A stretch of DNA of 64,000 bases from Qipengyuania pelagi (GTDB lineage: Bacteria > Pseudomonadota > Alphaproteobacteria > Sphingomonadales > Sphingomonadaceae). Position numbers and translations under genes: made by a program. Location: NCBI RefSeq assembly GCF_009827295.1, contig NZ_WTYD01000001.1:248001-312000 (forward strand), read 5' to 3'. Below are positions 16,955 through 24,921 of the stretch, one piece after another. Numbering within the stretch: the stretch's first letter is position 1; each line of letters opens with the position of its first letter. The notes below the pieces were generated by a model. It searched no databases. It had not been told where the DNA came from and saw only the letters and a list, made by a program, of their open reading frames with translations.

Positions 16955-17595
16955 TGCAGCATCCGACCAGCCTTAAGTCCTTCGTCAAATGAGCGCCGCA
17001 GCATTTTGCCAGCGCGCCCCGCCAGCTGAATTTCGCTTTCCCGAACGCCTGAAGGCGAAACCTCAATTCGTGCAATTTGACCGCCAATCTTTCGGGTCGC
17101 TCGCGCGATTGGTTCGCCGCCCTGCCAGGAGAAGTTGCCGGTCACTTGTTCCGCGATGATGTCCGGCATCGTGTTGAGCGTAACGGTCATTTCCTCGGTA
17201 GAGTGCCAAGGCGCAACATGGTGGTCCATGGAATAGACGCCCCATGGCAGGCCGTGAATGGCATCGCTCGATATTCCGAAAAGGCGAGGCTCATTCCAAC
17301 AACTAGCCAAAAGCACGCGCCCCAAGGATCCATCGGAGCAATACTGACGAAGGCCCAAAAGCGCCGCTTCGATTAGCTGGTCGGTGTCTTTCGGGTCCGC
17401 TCTTTCCATCTCCCACGCGAAGACTGAGAAGTTCGGATTGCCGATCGTGGTGAACGACATCGCCCAAGGTTGCGACTGCCCGAAGATCGCCTTTTTCGCC
17501 AGCCCTAAGGGCTCGCCCGTCTCGCCATTCAGCACTAGCGAGTCCGTCCATAGATAGGCTTTTCCGTTCGCGATCAGACCATTCTGAAGCGTCAT
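16942..17595 (-). CDS. Unknown phage-like protein, 217 aa
   Basis: No family is recognised. The opening LQNGLIANGKAYLWTDSLV and the middle LNTMPDIIAEQVTG look like a soluble phage structural or enzyme protein, with no membrane segment. AAGGA lies 8 nt before ATG 17595, a good Shine-Dalgarno, and the gene overlaps the next. The upstream frame at 17767 reads through its first 293 bp in another frame, which points to a rearrangement upstream. Confidence 0.6.
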   Translation of the reverse strand: MTLQNGLIANGKAYLWTDSLVLNGETGEPLGLAKKAIFGQSQPWAMSFTTIGNPNFSVFAWEMERADPKDTDQLIEAALLGLRQYCSDGSLGRVLLASCWNEPRLFGISSDAIHGLPWGVYSMDHHVAPWHSTEEMTVTLNTMPDIIAEQVTGNFSWQGGEPIARATRKIGGQIARIEVSPSGVRESEIQLAGRAGKMLRRSFDEGLKAGRMLQCAA

Positions 17596-17767
17596 AGATC
17601 AGTTCCTTTTTCGCGATGGATGCGTGGGCCGAAGGCGGGGAGGCTATGGCGGCGGCTGACGCGGCTTGTGCGGCAGTCAACCCGATTGCCGGACCCAAGC
17701 CAGGGATGGCGAGCGAAAGGGCGACCACGCCCGCGACGGCTCCGATGGTTCTTGCTACTTTTGCCAT
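17303..17767 (-). pseudogene. Truncated tail-protein-like frame
   Basis: The frame from ATG 17767 begins KVARTIGAVAGVVALSLAIP then GLGPAIGLTAAQAASAAAIA, the hydrophobic glycine/alanine start seen in phage tail proteins. After about 60 codons it runs into the 217-aa gene in a different frame, where the sequence turns into Arg/Ser-rich nonsense. The simplest reading is the 5' remnant of a longer tail gene lost by deletion. A short real peptide is also possible. Confidence 0.45.
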
Positions 17768-17919
17768 TCAACAGGCCTTCCGTTTTCTTGCTCGCGCCCG
17801 CTCGGCCCGCAGTGGTCGCTCACGTTGATCGGCTCGCCGCAGTGTTCGCATTCCTTCGGCGCGAGTGCGGAGGGTGGAGGCCGATGTGCTACCGAACATC
17901 TCCACCCTTCTGGTCTGAT
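17755..17919 (-). other. Zinc-ribbon-like coding fragment without a start codon
   Basis: A short open frame after the capsid gene encodes KECEHCGEPINVSDHCGPSG and stops at 17755-17757, overlapping the start of the tail-like frame by a few bases. The Cys-X2-Cys pair and third Cys resemble small phage zinc-ribbon proteins. No ATG or GTG opens this frame after the capsid stop, so it may be a remnant. Confidence 0.3.
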
Positions 17920-17920
17920 A

Positions 17921-19171
17921 TTAGGCGGTCACTGCGACCTTCAGCAGCTTGATGGCGTTCGGATCGAGGACGCCGCCGCCGACTCGCTTCGTGCAATAGA
18001 ACAGGACGAAGGGCTTCGAGGTGAAGGGATCCCGTAGAACGCGCATTCCGATGCGATCGTTGATGAGGTAGCCGGCCTGGAAATCACCGAACGCGATCGG
18101 GTAGGCATCCCCGCCGATGTCGGGCATTGCTTCGTCAATCGTCACCGGGCGCCCGAGCAATGACGCCGGTTCGTCTGCGGTAAGACCTTCGCGCCACAGA
18201 TAATTGCCGTCGTTGTCCTTCAGCTTCGCAATGCGTGCAGCGGTCTGGCTGTTCATCAAGAACCGGGCGTTCTGGCGATAAGGCGCTGCCAGCTGATACT
18301 TGAAATCGATCAGGGTATCGCCGCCGGGGATGTCAGTCGCGCTTTCAGTGTTGAACGTCGCCAGATTGCCGCCAGGGTGGACGCCATCCGACGCGCCGCC
18401 GGGCACATAGGTCAGCAGGCCGCGCGGCTTGTTAGTGCCATTACCAGAGATGAACGCGATATTCTCTTGGCGAGCGAACTCAGCTTCCACGCTGTCCGCG
18501 AGCCAAGTGTCCACGTTGATCGCGCTATCATCGAGTAGGCGCTGAGTTGCGGCCGGCATTGCGTAGATTTCGCCCGCTTCGAAAACGAGCTGCGACAGGC
18601 TGGCGGTGGAGGTCTGAGGGCGCGCTGCGGTTTCACCGACCCAGCCCGATCCCCACGTGTCGTTGTTCCAAATGGTCGAGAATGCGCCGTTGCTGGTCGG
18701 CTGGACTTGGGCAATCTGTCGCATGGGCGAAGTCTCGCGCAGCTTCTGGCGAACCTGCCGATCCCATTCGACCGGAGCGAGATACCCGCCATCGCTGTTC
18801 GTCCCGACGCTCATGCTGTTCTGAATCGCGAGGCGCTCGCCCGTCGCGTTGGCGGAGGTCAGTGCAGCTTCAGCCGACCCGTCGCCCTTGCGAAAATAGC
18901 TGGCAAAGGTTTGGGTGTATTCGTGGTCCACCGGCATCCCGTCCGAAGCGCCGCTCAGTCGTGCAAAAGCGCGGTCCGTCGCGTTCTTGTCGAGTTCGTT
19001 CTCGATCGCGTTCAGGCGCTCGTCGTGGCGGGCGCGGAAGTCGGTAAATGCCCCTTGCAGTTCGGAGAGGATGGATTGCGCGTTGCCTTCGGCGCGGGGT
19101 GCACCGACAAGAGCGCGCGGAGGATTGGCAAGCGCCGCTGCCAAAGCGAGAGGGGTAGTGCTTAGGTTCAT
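17921..19171 (-). CDS. HK97-fold major capsid protein
   Basis: 416 aa. An N-terminal alpha-helical scaffold-like region (QSILSELQGAFTDFRARHDE, LNAIENELDK) precedes the coat domain with TNSDGGYLAPVEWDRQVRQK, AAYRQNARFLMNS-type wording and LLGRPVTIDEAMPDIGGDAY, all HK97-family signatures. It forms the icosahedral head. No separate prohead protease or portal gene lies nearby. ATG 19171 is preferred to a GTG at 19204. It is separated from the upstream gene by 76 bp. Confidence 0.92.
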   Translation of the reverse strand: MNLSTTPLALAAALANPPRALVGAPRAEGNAQSILSELQGAFTDFRARHDERLNAIENELDKNATDRAFARLSGASDGMPVDHEYTQTFASYFRKGDGSAEAALTSANATGERLAIQNSMSVGTNSDGGYLAPVEWDRQVRQKLRETSPMRQIAQVQPTSNGAFSTIWNNDTWGSGWVGETAARPQTSTASLSQLVFEAGEIYAMPAATQRLLDDSAINVDTWLADSVEAEFARQENIAFISGNGTNKPRGLLTYVPGGASDGVHPGGNLATFNTESATDIPGGDTLIDFKYQLAAPYRQNARFLMNSQTAARIAKLKDNDGNYLWREGLTADEPASLLGRPVTIDEAMPDIGGDAYPIAFGDFQAGYLINDRIGMRVLRDPFTSKPFVLFYCTKRVGGGVLDPNAIKLLKVAVTA

Positions 19172-19247
19172 GTGTTCGATCCCATGTTTACAATTCAGGA
19201 TCACAGCGCTTGCATAGTCTCGCTGCCGAAAAACCGGTTTTGGGCAA

Positions 19248-19634
19248 CTATTTGAGATAATCTCGAAATCTTCTCGCCATTTTCTTTTCGACAGTCTTGG
19301 CGATTGCCACCGTTTCTCTCTGCCATTCCCTATCGCCGATCTGTCTGCACTCGCGCGCCCGGTAGCGGCTCACCCGATGGCGAAGGAAATCGCTAGCTAG
19401 TGCGCTGTCATGTCCTGTCGCGAGAGCCTCCACCGGATCAGGGTCGAGGCGTTGTTGCGCTTCATGAAGCGCCTGGTCGAAGGGATCTGTGCGCTGTTCG
19501 TCCTTCAGATATGCCGACACGGCAAGCCGCGCGACTTCCGCAGCTTTGGCGCTTGCCGATAGATTATCGCTCAGCTTGGCTGCGGCGGCGCGAACTGCCA
19601 CTCGTTCGCTGCCGGGTCTGCGAGGACGGCCCAT
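19248..19634 (-). CDS. Unknown phage-like protein, 128 aa
   Basis: Starting at ATG 19634 the product (RPRRPGSERVAVRAAAAKLS, EVARLAVSAYLKDE, HEAQQRLDPDPVEALATG) is helical and highly charged, with a basic C-terminus. An upstream in-frame extension to 19850 is rejected because it is antisense-like Ser/Arg-rich sequence overlapping the 104-aa gene. It overlaps that gene by 71 bp and has no clear Shine-Dalgarno, so a frameshift joining the two is possible. Function unknown. Confidence 0.5.
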   Translation of the reverse strand: MGRPRRPGSERVAVRAAAAKLSDNLSASAKAAEVARLAVSAYLKDEQRTDPFDQALHEAQQRLDPDPVEALATGHDSALASDFLRHRVSRYRARECRQIGDREWQRETVAIAKTVEKKMARRFRDYLK

Positions 19635-19878
19635 ACAGCGGACGGGGCCGATTATGCTTCGGTGTCTCGCTTCCGTCTGCCCGAAGGAGGACGACATCGA
19701 AGAATTTGAGCGCGTGGATGATTTCGCGCGCTTTCTTCCGGGTGTAGTATTGGACAAGCTCTCGCTCCAGTTCGCCCGCATCGAAGGGCCGGGTGAGTTC
19801 ATCGACCAGGGCGAGCGCGGCATCGCGCACTGCCGGGTCAGCATGGGCAATCAATTCAGTGCGCCGTTGGCTTTCCAT
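19564..19878 (-). CDS. Unknown phage-like protein, 104 aa
   Basis: The first 80 residues (ESQRRTELIAHADPAVRDAA, LVQYYTRKKAREIIHALKFF) have natural composition and look like a small helical DNA- or head-associated protein. The last 23 residues are Ser/Arg/Gln-rich and overlap the next gene out of frame, as if the natural C-terminus had been lost. It overlaps the upstream 84-aa gene by 23 bp. Confidence 0.5.
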   Translation of the reverse strand: MESQRRTELIAHADPAVRDAALALVDELTRPFDAGELERELVQYYTRKKAREIIHALKFFDVVLLRADGSETPKHNRPRPLYGPSSQTRQRTSGSSRRRSQAER

Positions 19879-20110
19879 CGCCTCCTCCCATCATCTGCCG
19901 TTCCATCAGGTCAGCGGCGGTTCGCATCCATTCGATCGCTGAGACGGGATCGCCGGTGAGTTCGGTGGCCGCGTCATGCAGGGCATATGCCAGCGCGATC
20001 GTCGCATCGGCAGGTTGCACGCCGCGTTCGGTCAACTTGGATACGAGAGAGCGGGTCAGCTTGCGGGCGGTTTCGATTACCGCCTCCTCAGCATCGGTTA
20101 TCGGTAGCAT
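19856..20110 (-). CDS. Unknown phage-like protein, 84 aa
   Basis: A helical, acidic product (ITDAEEAVIETARKLTRSLV, ATIALAYALHDAATEL) ending MMGGGDGKPTAH. It lies 10 bp after the terminase gene and overlaps the following gene, so it belongs to the packaging/head operon. No family is recognised. Confidence 0.6.
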   Translation of the reverse strand: MLPITDAEEAVIETARKLTRSLVSKLTERGVQPADATIALAYALHDAATELTGDPVSAIEWMRTAADLMERQMMGGGDGKPTAH

Positions 20111-20120
20111 CTGAATTCTC

Positions 20121-20477
20121 CTAAAGTTTGCAGAGACGCGCCCGCGCGGCAGGCGTCATTCCGAATTCAGCGAGCAGAGATTGAAGGCGCGCAAAATGTG
20201 CCGCCTTGGCTTCCCTGCTGCGCATCGTGTAAATAAGCCTCACCAATGCTTCGAAGGCGAGCTGGTCGGCTTTCCCGGCAATGTCCTTCGGCACTAGCGA
20301 GGCGACTTGCTGCCAAACGGTCGCCAGTCCGTCATGAAGATTATTCGGTGGCGGTGCAGAGCGAATATCATCACCCGCTGCTATCGGCTCGTTCTGCCGT
20401 TCCCGCATTCGATCGGGATGCTTCGCTGCCGATCCGCTGAGGATGTGGAGGCGTGTCGGTTTTCGATGTCTTCCCAT
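20121..20477 (-). CDS. P27-family-like phage terminase small subunit
   Basis: 118 aa. The basic start GRHRKPTRLHILSGSAAKHP and the C-terminal LLAEFGMTPAARARL are the two ends of P27-type small terminases, which bind packaging sites on phage DNA. The W in ATVWQQVASLVP and the helical middle fit. No large terminase follows, which suggests reliance on a helper phage enzyme or loss of the gene. Confidence 0.8.
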   Translation of the reverse strand: MGRHRKPTRLHILSGSAAKHPDRMRERQNEPIAAGDDIRSAPPPNNLHDGLATVWQQVASLVPKDIAGKADQLAFEALVRLIYTMRSREAKAAHFARLQSLLAEFGMTPAARARLCKL

Positions 20478-20589
20478 GGGATCCTCAAATCAAATTTCGG
20501 GGATGAAGAAAATTGTGCACCCGCCGCCTTCCGTCCCTCATCGGCTCAGACTTTTAGGTCGGGGGGACATCAGTCAGCCTTCCAGCCTG

Positions 20590-20695
20590 CGTAACAACCG
20601 TCACACCTCCTAGAGGTGTGTGACGTTCGTTACGGTGCGACAGGCCCGAACACGTTACGAACAGTGACGGTCTGTTACGGTTGTGACGCTCGATC
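20590..20695. promoter_or_regulatory. Palindrome and repeated GTTACG/GTGACG words before the terminase operon
   Basis: A perfect inverted repeat CACACCTC-CTA-GAGGTGTG (20602-20620) is extended on both sides by CGTAAC/CGTTACG and CGTCAC/GTGACG. Further copies of GTTACG and GTGACG follow to about 20690. The array lies between the RepA-like gene and the terminase gene. It could be a replication origin bound by the element's initiator, an operator for the packaging operon, or a packaging site. Confidence 0.5.
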
Positions 20696-21868
20696 CTATC
20701 CATCGTCGCGCACCTTCCAGACGTGACCACCGAATTCGCGAACCTCATCTAGATCCATCAGCTTGTCCTTTGCTCGTTTGAAGGCCATGCGAGCAGCCGC
20801 ATCGCTTGCCCCAGTAGTGAGACCATGCGCGGCACATGCTTCCCGCCAGTGTTCGATTGCGACGGCTGGACACCCGGAAGGGTAGTCATCGCCCAAGTCA
20901 TTCCGACCATGTTCGCGAAGCGCCTCATTCAGCGCCGTCATCGCTACTTCGTCTTTGCCCTTGAGCGGCTTGCGGATGGCAGGTGGCGCGTCCGCTGGAT
21001 CGACCACGGCACTCGTTACCGGGTCGCCGTCATCATCGCAGCCTAAGGTCACGGTGCGCAGTGAGTAATGAAGCTCGTTAGGCGCAGCCATGTCGCGCTG
21101 TTTTTTGCTCGATATGCGATGGTTCGCGATCAGGATTTCCGTGTCGGCAGCTGCCCGATATGCCGACGAACCACGCCCGCCTCGGTCCTCTTCCTTGCCG
21201 GTGTGATGGATCACAGCGACGTGCGCCCCGGTCGCCTCGCGTATCAGGTCGCAGTTACGGATGAACATGCCCGCATCCTTCGCGGTGTTCTCGTCACCTT
21301 CGCCCATCGAGCGCGCGAGCGTGTCCACGACGATCAGCGCCGGGTCTGTCCCCTTCAGCAATTCAATGATGATCGCCGCGTCTCCACTGCCGTGAAGGTC
21401 AACGCCGATCGGCAGGAGTGTGAAATCCGCATCCGCCATGTCGGCGTGTTCGACTTTGAAGGCGGCGAGCCTGTTTAGGACGCCAGAGCCGCCCTCGGCA
21501 GCGATATAGAACACGGGACCGCCGTTGACCTTGCAGCCCCGCCATTCTTTCCTGGCAGCCACGTGCATCGCCATGTCGAGCGCCACGAAGGTTTTGCCCG
21601 CATTGGAAGGGCCGTAGATGATCGAATAGCCGCCTGCCGAAAGCCATCCTTTCACAAGGTAGGATATGCTTAGAACTGGCTCAATTGCGCTGAGATGGAG
21701 CAACCGCGCTTTGATTTCTCTGCAACGAGTGCTGTCGGGCCGCTTGTAATCGTCAGGATAGTCCTGCCCGTCGTGATGACGGTCGTATGCCTCTTGGGAC
21801 TCCCACTCGATCAGATTGCCGTCCCGGTCGTGGCCGAAAAAGGTTTCGGGTTCGATCGTATCAAGCAT
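20696..21868 (-). CDS. RepA-like hexameric helicase/AAA ATPase
   Basis: 390 aa. After an N-terminal region of about 75 residues comes a RecA-like ATPase: Walker A IIYGPSNAGKTFVALDMAMH, PVFYIAAEGGSGVLNRL, Walker B ALIVVDTLARSMGEGDEN and HVAVIHHTGKEEDRGGRGSS, the AAA_25/RepA family pattern. The C-terminal 100 residues may bind DNA. It is probably the element's replication helicase. The start overlaps the 103-aa gene by 8 bp. Confidence 0.85.
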   Translation of the reverse strand: MLDTIEPETFFGHDRDGNLIEWESQEAYDRHHDGQDYPDDYKRPDSTRCREIKARLLHLSAIEPVLSISYLVKGWLSAGGYSIIYGPSNAGKTFVALDMAMHVAARKEWRGCKVNGGPVFYIAAEGGSGVLNRLAAFKVEHADMADADFTLLPIGVDLHGSGDAAIIIELLKGTDPALIVVDTLARSMGEGDENTAKDAGMFIRNCDLIREATGAHVAVIHHTGKEEDRGGRGSSAYRAAADTEILIANHRISSKKQRDMAAPNELHYSLRTVTLGCDDDGDPVTSAVVDPADAPPAIRKPLKGKDEVAMTALNEALREHGRNDLGDDYPSGCPAVAIEHWREACAAHGLTTGASDAAARMAFKRAKDKLMDLDEVREFGGHVWKVRDDG

Positions 21869-22172
21869 CGGTCGCCTCCCGCAAAAGGTCGTCCATTTCT
21901 TGCGCTTGGATCGCGGTCAGCATCAGGCGCTTGGCGAGCTGATTGAGCTTGTCGAGCCATTCGAGCGGGCAGGGCGAGTAGAGGTTAGGGCTGACCCATT
22001 CGATCACTTCCCAAGCGAGGTGCCGGGCCGTGTTCGATTGCGTGGTGGCAAGCATGGCGCTGGCGGCGTTGCGATAGCTCCGTAGCTTCGCGCGGCGCTC
22101 ATATTCGTCATCCGGGATCGTGCCGAGAAAGGTGTAAATTTCGTCCGGCTTGATGGCTGTCTGAATAGTCAT
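21861..22172 (-). CDS. Unknown element protein, 103 aa
   Basis: A helical soluble protein (PDDEYERRAKLRSYRNAASA, LNQLAKRLMLTAIQAQEMDD) of unrecognised family. It overlaps both neighbours by a few bases and so is translationally coupled to the helicase gene, suggesting a role in replication or its control. Confidence 0.6.
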   Translation of the reverse strand: MTIQTAIKPDEIYTFLGTIPDDEYERRAKLRSYRNAASAMLATTQSNTARHLAWEVIEWVSPNLYSPCPLEWLDKLNQLAKRLMLTAIQAQEMDDLLREATDA

Positions 22173-22363
22173 TGCGGACCACCAAACGCCAGCGCGGCCA
22201 GTGTCGATGCCATACCCGGTCGAACATGACGACGAGATATTAAATGCAACGCGCGCAGTTCTGTAACCGTTGAAGGTTGCAAAAAAGATGGGTTTTGAGT
22301 AGGACAGTCGCGATCGCCAGCAAGCAGATCAGCGCCGTCCCTCATGGGGCGGCGTTTCTGCAT
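22169..22363 (-). CDS. Unknown small element protein, 64 aa
   Basis: Starts at ATG 22363, overlapping the alpA stop (TAATG), and ends in an ATGA overlap with the next gene. The C-terminus ELRALHLISRRHVRPGMAST resembles short phage proteins of alphaproteobacteria that end in ALAFGG. No function is known; the coupling on both sides is the best evidence that it is real. Confidence 0.5.
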   Translation of the reverse strand: MQKRRPMRDGADLLAGDRDCPTQNPSFLQPSTVTELRALHLISRRHVRPGMASTLAALAFGGPQ

Positions 22364-22542
22364 TAGGCAGCTTCCATCCTTTCAGTCATCCAGGCGTCAA
22401 GCCGATCCGAGGACCATGCGACAGCGCGCGCGCCGATCTTAACAGGGCGCGGGAATTCTTCGCGATCCATCATTTCATAGATAGTGGATCGTGACAGGCC
22501 GGTGCGTTCGATCACCGCCGGAAAGCGTAGAAACTTGGTCAT
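22363..22542 (-). CDS. AlpA-family transcriptional regulator
   Basis: 59 aa from ATG 22542, with GGAG 9 nt upstream. The winged-helix sequence FPAVIERTGLSRSTIYEMMD, EEFPRPVKIGARAVAWSSDR and LDAWMTERM is typical of AlpA/MerR-type excision and satellite regulators. In phage satellites AlpA proteins switch on replication and excision. It is followed by the 64-aa, 103-aa and helicase genes in one coupled operon. Confidence 0.88.
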   Translation of the reverse strand: MTKFLRFPAVIERTGLSRSTIYEMMDREEFPRPVKIGARAVAWSSDRLDAWMTERMEAA

Positions 22543-22620
22543 TGAAGCCGCTCCGTTGTTTCGGACGGCTTCGTAAATACACACATTTAATCGGATGGCA
22601 GCAAGGACTGCTGGACACAA

Positions 22621-23175
22621 TTAGGCTAGATTGGAGCGTATTTTGTCCAAGTGCCTTTGAGCGGCTTTCAGTGCTGGTCCGGTTTCGTGACCATAGGCGT
22701 CAAGCGCGCTTTCGATCAGATAGACAAGATCGCCTCTAGGCTTTGCGTCTAACGGCATGCCAATTCCATCCATCACGCCAGCGAGGCGAGAGACTAGCGC
22801 CGCGAGTGCGCCCCGGCCCCGGCCTTTGGCAACGTCCTGCAAGCTATTCTCTGCGTGGCGCGTGGCCATCATCAGGTCACGAAGCGAATTCGAAAATGAT
22901 TCAATGTCCGCGATTCCCATCTTCATGGATCCGGCAAACAGGGTATCTTTCGATTCTTCAGAGAGGTTGCCCAATTCGATCCAAAGGGCACCCGCCTTGC
23001 GTCCAATCGCGTCCATCTTTTGGCGAACGGCACCCGGCGATTCCGCTTCGTGATGGTATTCAGTGAAATACATCGACGCAATTCTGTTGAAGTGCTCAAT
23101 GGGAAACTCTGGCACCGTCCGCTGGACCGCCGATTGAATATTTTGGGCCGGGTTATTGACGACGCCACCAGGCAT
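22621..23175 (-). CDS. Unknown element protein, 184 aa
   Basis: A helical soluble protein (PEFPIEHFNRIASMYFTEYH, LYLIESALDAYGHETG-like C-terminus) of unrecognised family. Its ATG overlaps the integrase stop by one base, so it is co-expressed with the integrase. A 78-bp spacer then separates it from alpA. A role in excision or superinfection control is possible but unproven. Confidence 0.55.
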   Translation of the reverse strand: MPGGVVNNPAQNIQSAVQRTVPEFPIEHFNRIASMYFTEYHHEAESPGAVRQKMDAIGRKAGALWIELGNLSEESKDTLFAGSMKMGIADIESFSNSLRDLMMATRHAENSLQDVAKGRGRGALAALVSRLAGVMDGIGMPLDAKPRGDLVYLIESALDAYGHETGPALKAAQRHLDKIRSNLA

Positions 23176-24326
23176 TAGGCCTTCTCCAACCGAATGATAT
23201 TGCCGCCGCGCTCACCATTCACCGCGCGATCGACCTCAGCCGCCCAGGCTTCAAGCGCATGGCGCTTTTCTGGCGCGTAGGAATGCAAGGCATAGACCTG
23301 CCCCGTCACGCCCTGAACGCGATGGTTCAGCACTCGCGAGACGACAAGTTCGGGAATCCCGAGACGGACCATATGTGTGGCGGCAGTTCTGCGTAGATCG
23401 TGATAGCGCCAAGGTTCGGACAGGCCCGCGCACTTGCTTTCGAGCCATTCGTCCAGCTGGCGCTTCGATCGGGCAAAACCCTTTATCGGTGAATTCGCGC
23501 TCGTCGAGAAAACGTAATCGCCAAGCTCTGGCATGGCTTTGATGATATCGACCGCCGCAGGGGCGAGGGGGACTAGGTGCGCCCGCTTTGCCTTCGTGTG
23601 GGCCGCTGTGAGCGTCCAGGTCGCATTGTCGAGGTCAAGATCCGCCCACTGCATCGCAGCGACCTCGCTGCGCCTCTGGCCTGTCAACAGCAATAGACGC
23701 ATCCACGGCCCGTCAGGATAGCCGAGCAGCCCCGACGCGTTCCACACGCGCGCGACTTCGTCCATCGAAAGGAACCGCTCTCGCGCGGCCTCGCTATTCG
23801 GCTTGTCGATGCGATCGGCCGGAGAGGTTTCGATCCAATCCTGCGAGATGGCATAGCCAAAAACCGTCTTGATCGTGGCGAGGACCCGGTTCGGGAGGAC
23901 ATCGCCTTCCAGCCCTTGTATTAGATCGCGAATTTCGGCGCGCTTGATGCTGCCCAGCTTGCGATCCCGCCAGTCGGGATAGACATGCAATTCGAGTTGG
24001 CGTCGGATTAGGTCGGGTCGGTTTTTCGCTTCGATCCACGCCTCTGCCGCCGCCTCAAAGGTTCGATCGAGCCCTTCCGTGCTGCCATCGCGTTCCAGCG
24101 CCGCGATCATAGTCTCGGCTGCATCGCGCGCCGCTGCCAGCCGCATGGCCGGGTAGGTGCCGAGCTTACGGTTAATGACCTTCCCCCCAACGCGGCGGCG
24201 CAAGGTCCAAGTTTTCGCGCCGCCAGCGCCGACACGAAGCCGCAGCCCCGTCACTTTGTGATCGGGATGCTCTTGCTGCCCTTTAGCGGGCGGCTTGATT
24301 GCTGCGATCTTCGTATCGGTCAGCAT
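23175..24326 (-). CDS. int: Tyrosine-type site-specific integrase (P4-like, DUF4102 arm domain)
   Basis: 383 aa. The N-terminal arm-binding domain (LTDTKIAAIKPPAKGQQE, GLRLRVGAGGAKTWTLRR) is of the DUF4102 type. The catalytic domain holds Arg in LLTGQRRSEVAAM, HDLRRTAATHMV (His-x-x-Arg), VLNHRV and the nucleophile region VYALHSYAPEKRHALEAWA. It should act on the 46-bp tRNA-Arg core. It lies third from the right end, after two small co-transcribed genes. Confidence 0.95.
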   Translation of the reverse strand: MLTDTKIAAIKPPAKGQQEHPDHKVTGLRLRVGAGGAKTWTLRRRVGGKVINRKLGTYPAMRLAAARDAAETMIAALERDGSTEGLDRTFEAAAEAWIEAKNRPDLIRRQLELHVYPDWRDRKLGSIKRAEIRDLIQGLEGDVLPNRVLATIKTVFGYAISQDWIETSPADRIDKPNSEAARERFLSMDEVARVWNASGLLGYPDGPWMRLLLLTGQRRSEVAAMQWADLDLDNATWTLTAAHTKAKRAHLVPLAPAAVDIIKAMPELGDYVFSTSANSPIKGFARSKRQLDEWLESKCAGLSEPWRYHDLRRTAATHMVRLGIPELVVSRVLNHRVQGVTGQVYALHSYAPEKRHALEAWAAEVDRAVNGERGGNIIRLEKA

Positions 24327-24329
24327 GGC

Positions 24330-24581
24330 TTAGAGCTCGTCCATGTTGAGCATGGCAAGGGCGGCAAGGTTGGCGATGCCATCTAACGCTGCCGCTACCA
24401 GTTCGGGATTGGCATTGTCGAAAAGTGCTTCGCCATTGCCCTCTTTGCGGAAACCCATCTCCATTAACGTGGCGATGCCGTGTATCTGAGGAAGAATTTC
24501 GTGCGCGGCGTCAATGCCGGTCGAAAGTGAACAGCGATTGATGCGGAAGGCGTCGAGCGCTTGCTTCAATTCTGGGTTCAT
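24330..24581 (-). CDS. Unknown small element protein, 83 aa
   Basis: A helical product (LKQALDAFRINRCSLSTGID, LVAAALDGIANLAALAMLNM) of unrecognised family, 3 bp before the integrase and overlapping the 91-aa gene by ATGA. The close spacing suggests that integrase expression depends on this small-gene pair. Confidence 0.55.
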   Translation of the reverse strand: MNPELKQALDAFRINRCSLSTGIDAAHEILPQIHGIATLMEMGFRKEGNGEALFDNANPELVAAALDGIANLAALAMLNMDEL

Positions 24582-24853
24582 TTCGCATCTCCCGAAAGTT
24601 CGGAACGGCTTTTGTCGTAGCGGTTCTCGTGAGATTTCGTATCGGCGCGAAGCCGCTCAAGCAGCGAGCCGATCGTGTAGAAAGCGTTCTGCGCGTTCTC
24701 TTGGAACACTTCGGCAGTCGCGAGCGCGTAAGCCGTCTCGCTCACCCGTTCCAGCTCATTGCCGATCATGTCGAGGATGCAGCTCGCATCATAAAGAGCG
24801 GATGACTTCGCTTTGCGCGCAGCCGGATCAGTCGGTATTGTGTCGGTAGCCAT
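24578..24853 (-). CDS. Unknown small element protein, 91 aa
   Basis: First gene of the integrase operon. The product (ASCILDMIGNELERVSETAY, FQENAQNAFYTIGSLLERLR) is helical and resembles short phage proteins without a named role. Its promoter must lie in 24854-25054, among the right-hand integrase arm sites. Confidence 0.55.
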   Translation of the reverse strand: MATDTIPTDPAARKAKSSALYDASCILDMIGNELERVSETAYALATAEVFQENAQNAFYTIGSLLERLRADTKSHENRYDKSRSELSGDAK

Positions 24854-24921
24854 TGATCGTCTCCTGTGGACGGTTGTGGTCAGAGCCGGGTCGGAGGCTC
24901 CACCCTCCCTCCTGGCTCGCC

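Noticed and set aside
19635..19850. 72-residue N-terminal extension of the 128-aa phage-like protein
   Set aside because: Ser/Met/Arg-rich composition and complete overlap with better-supported genes in another frame.
20590..20695. CRISPR-like array
   Set aside because: Repeated words are only 6-8 bp with irregular spacing, and no cas gene is present; no CRISPR array was seen anywhere in the window.
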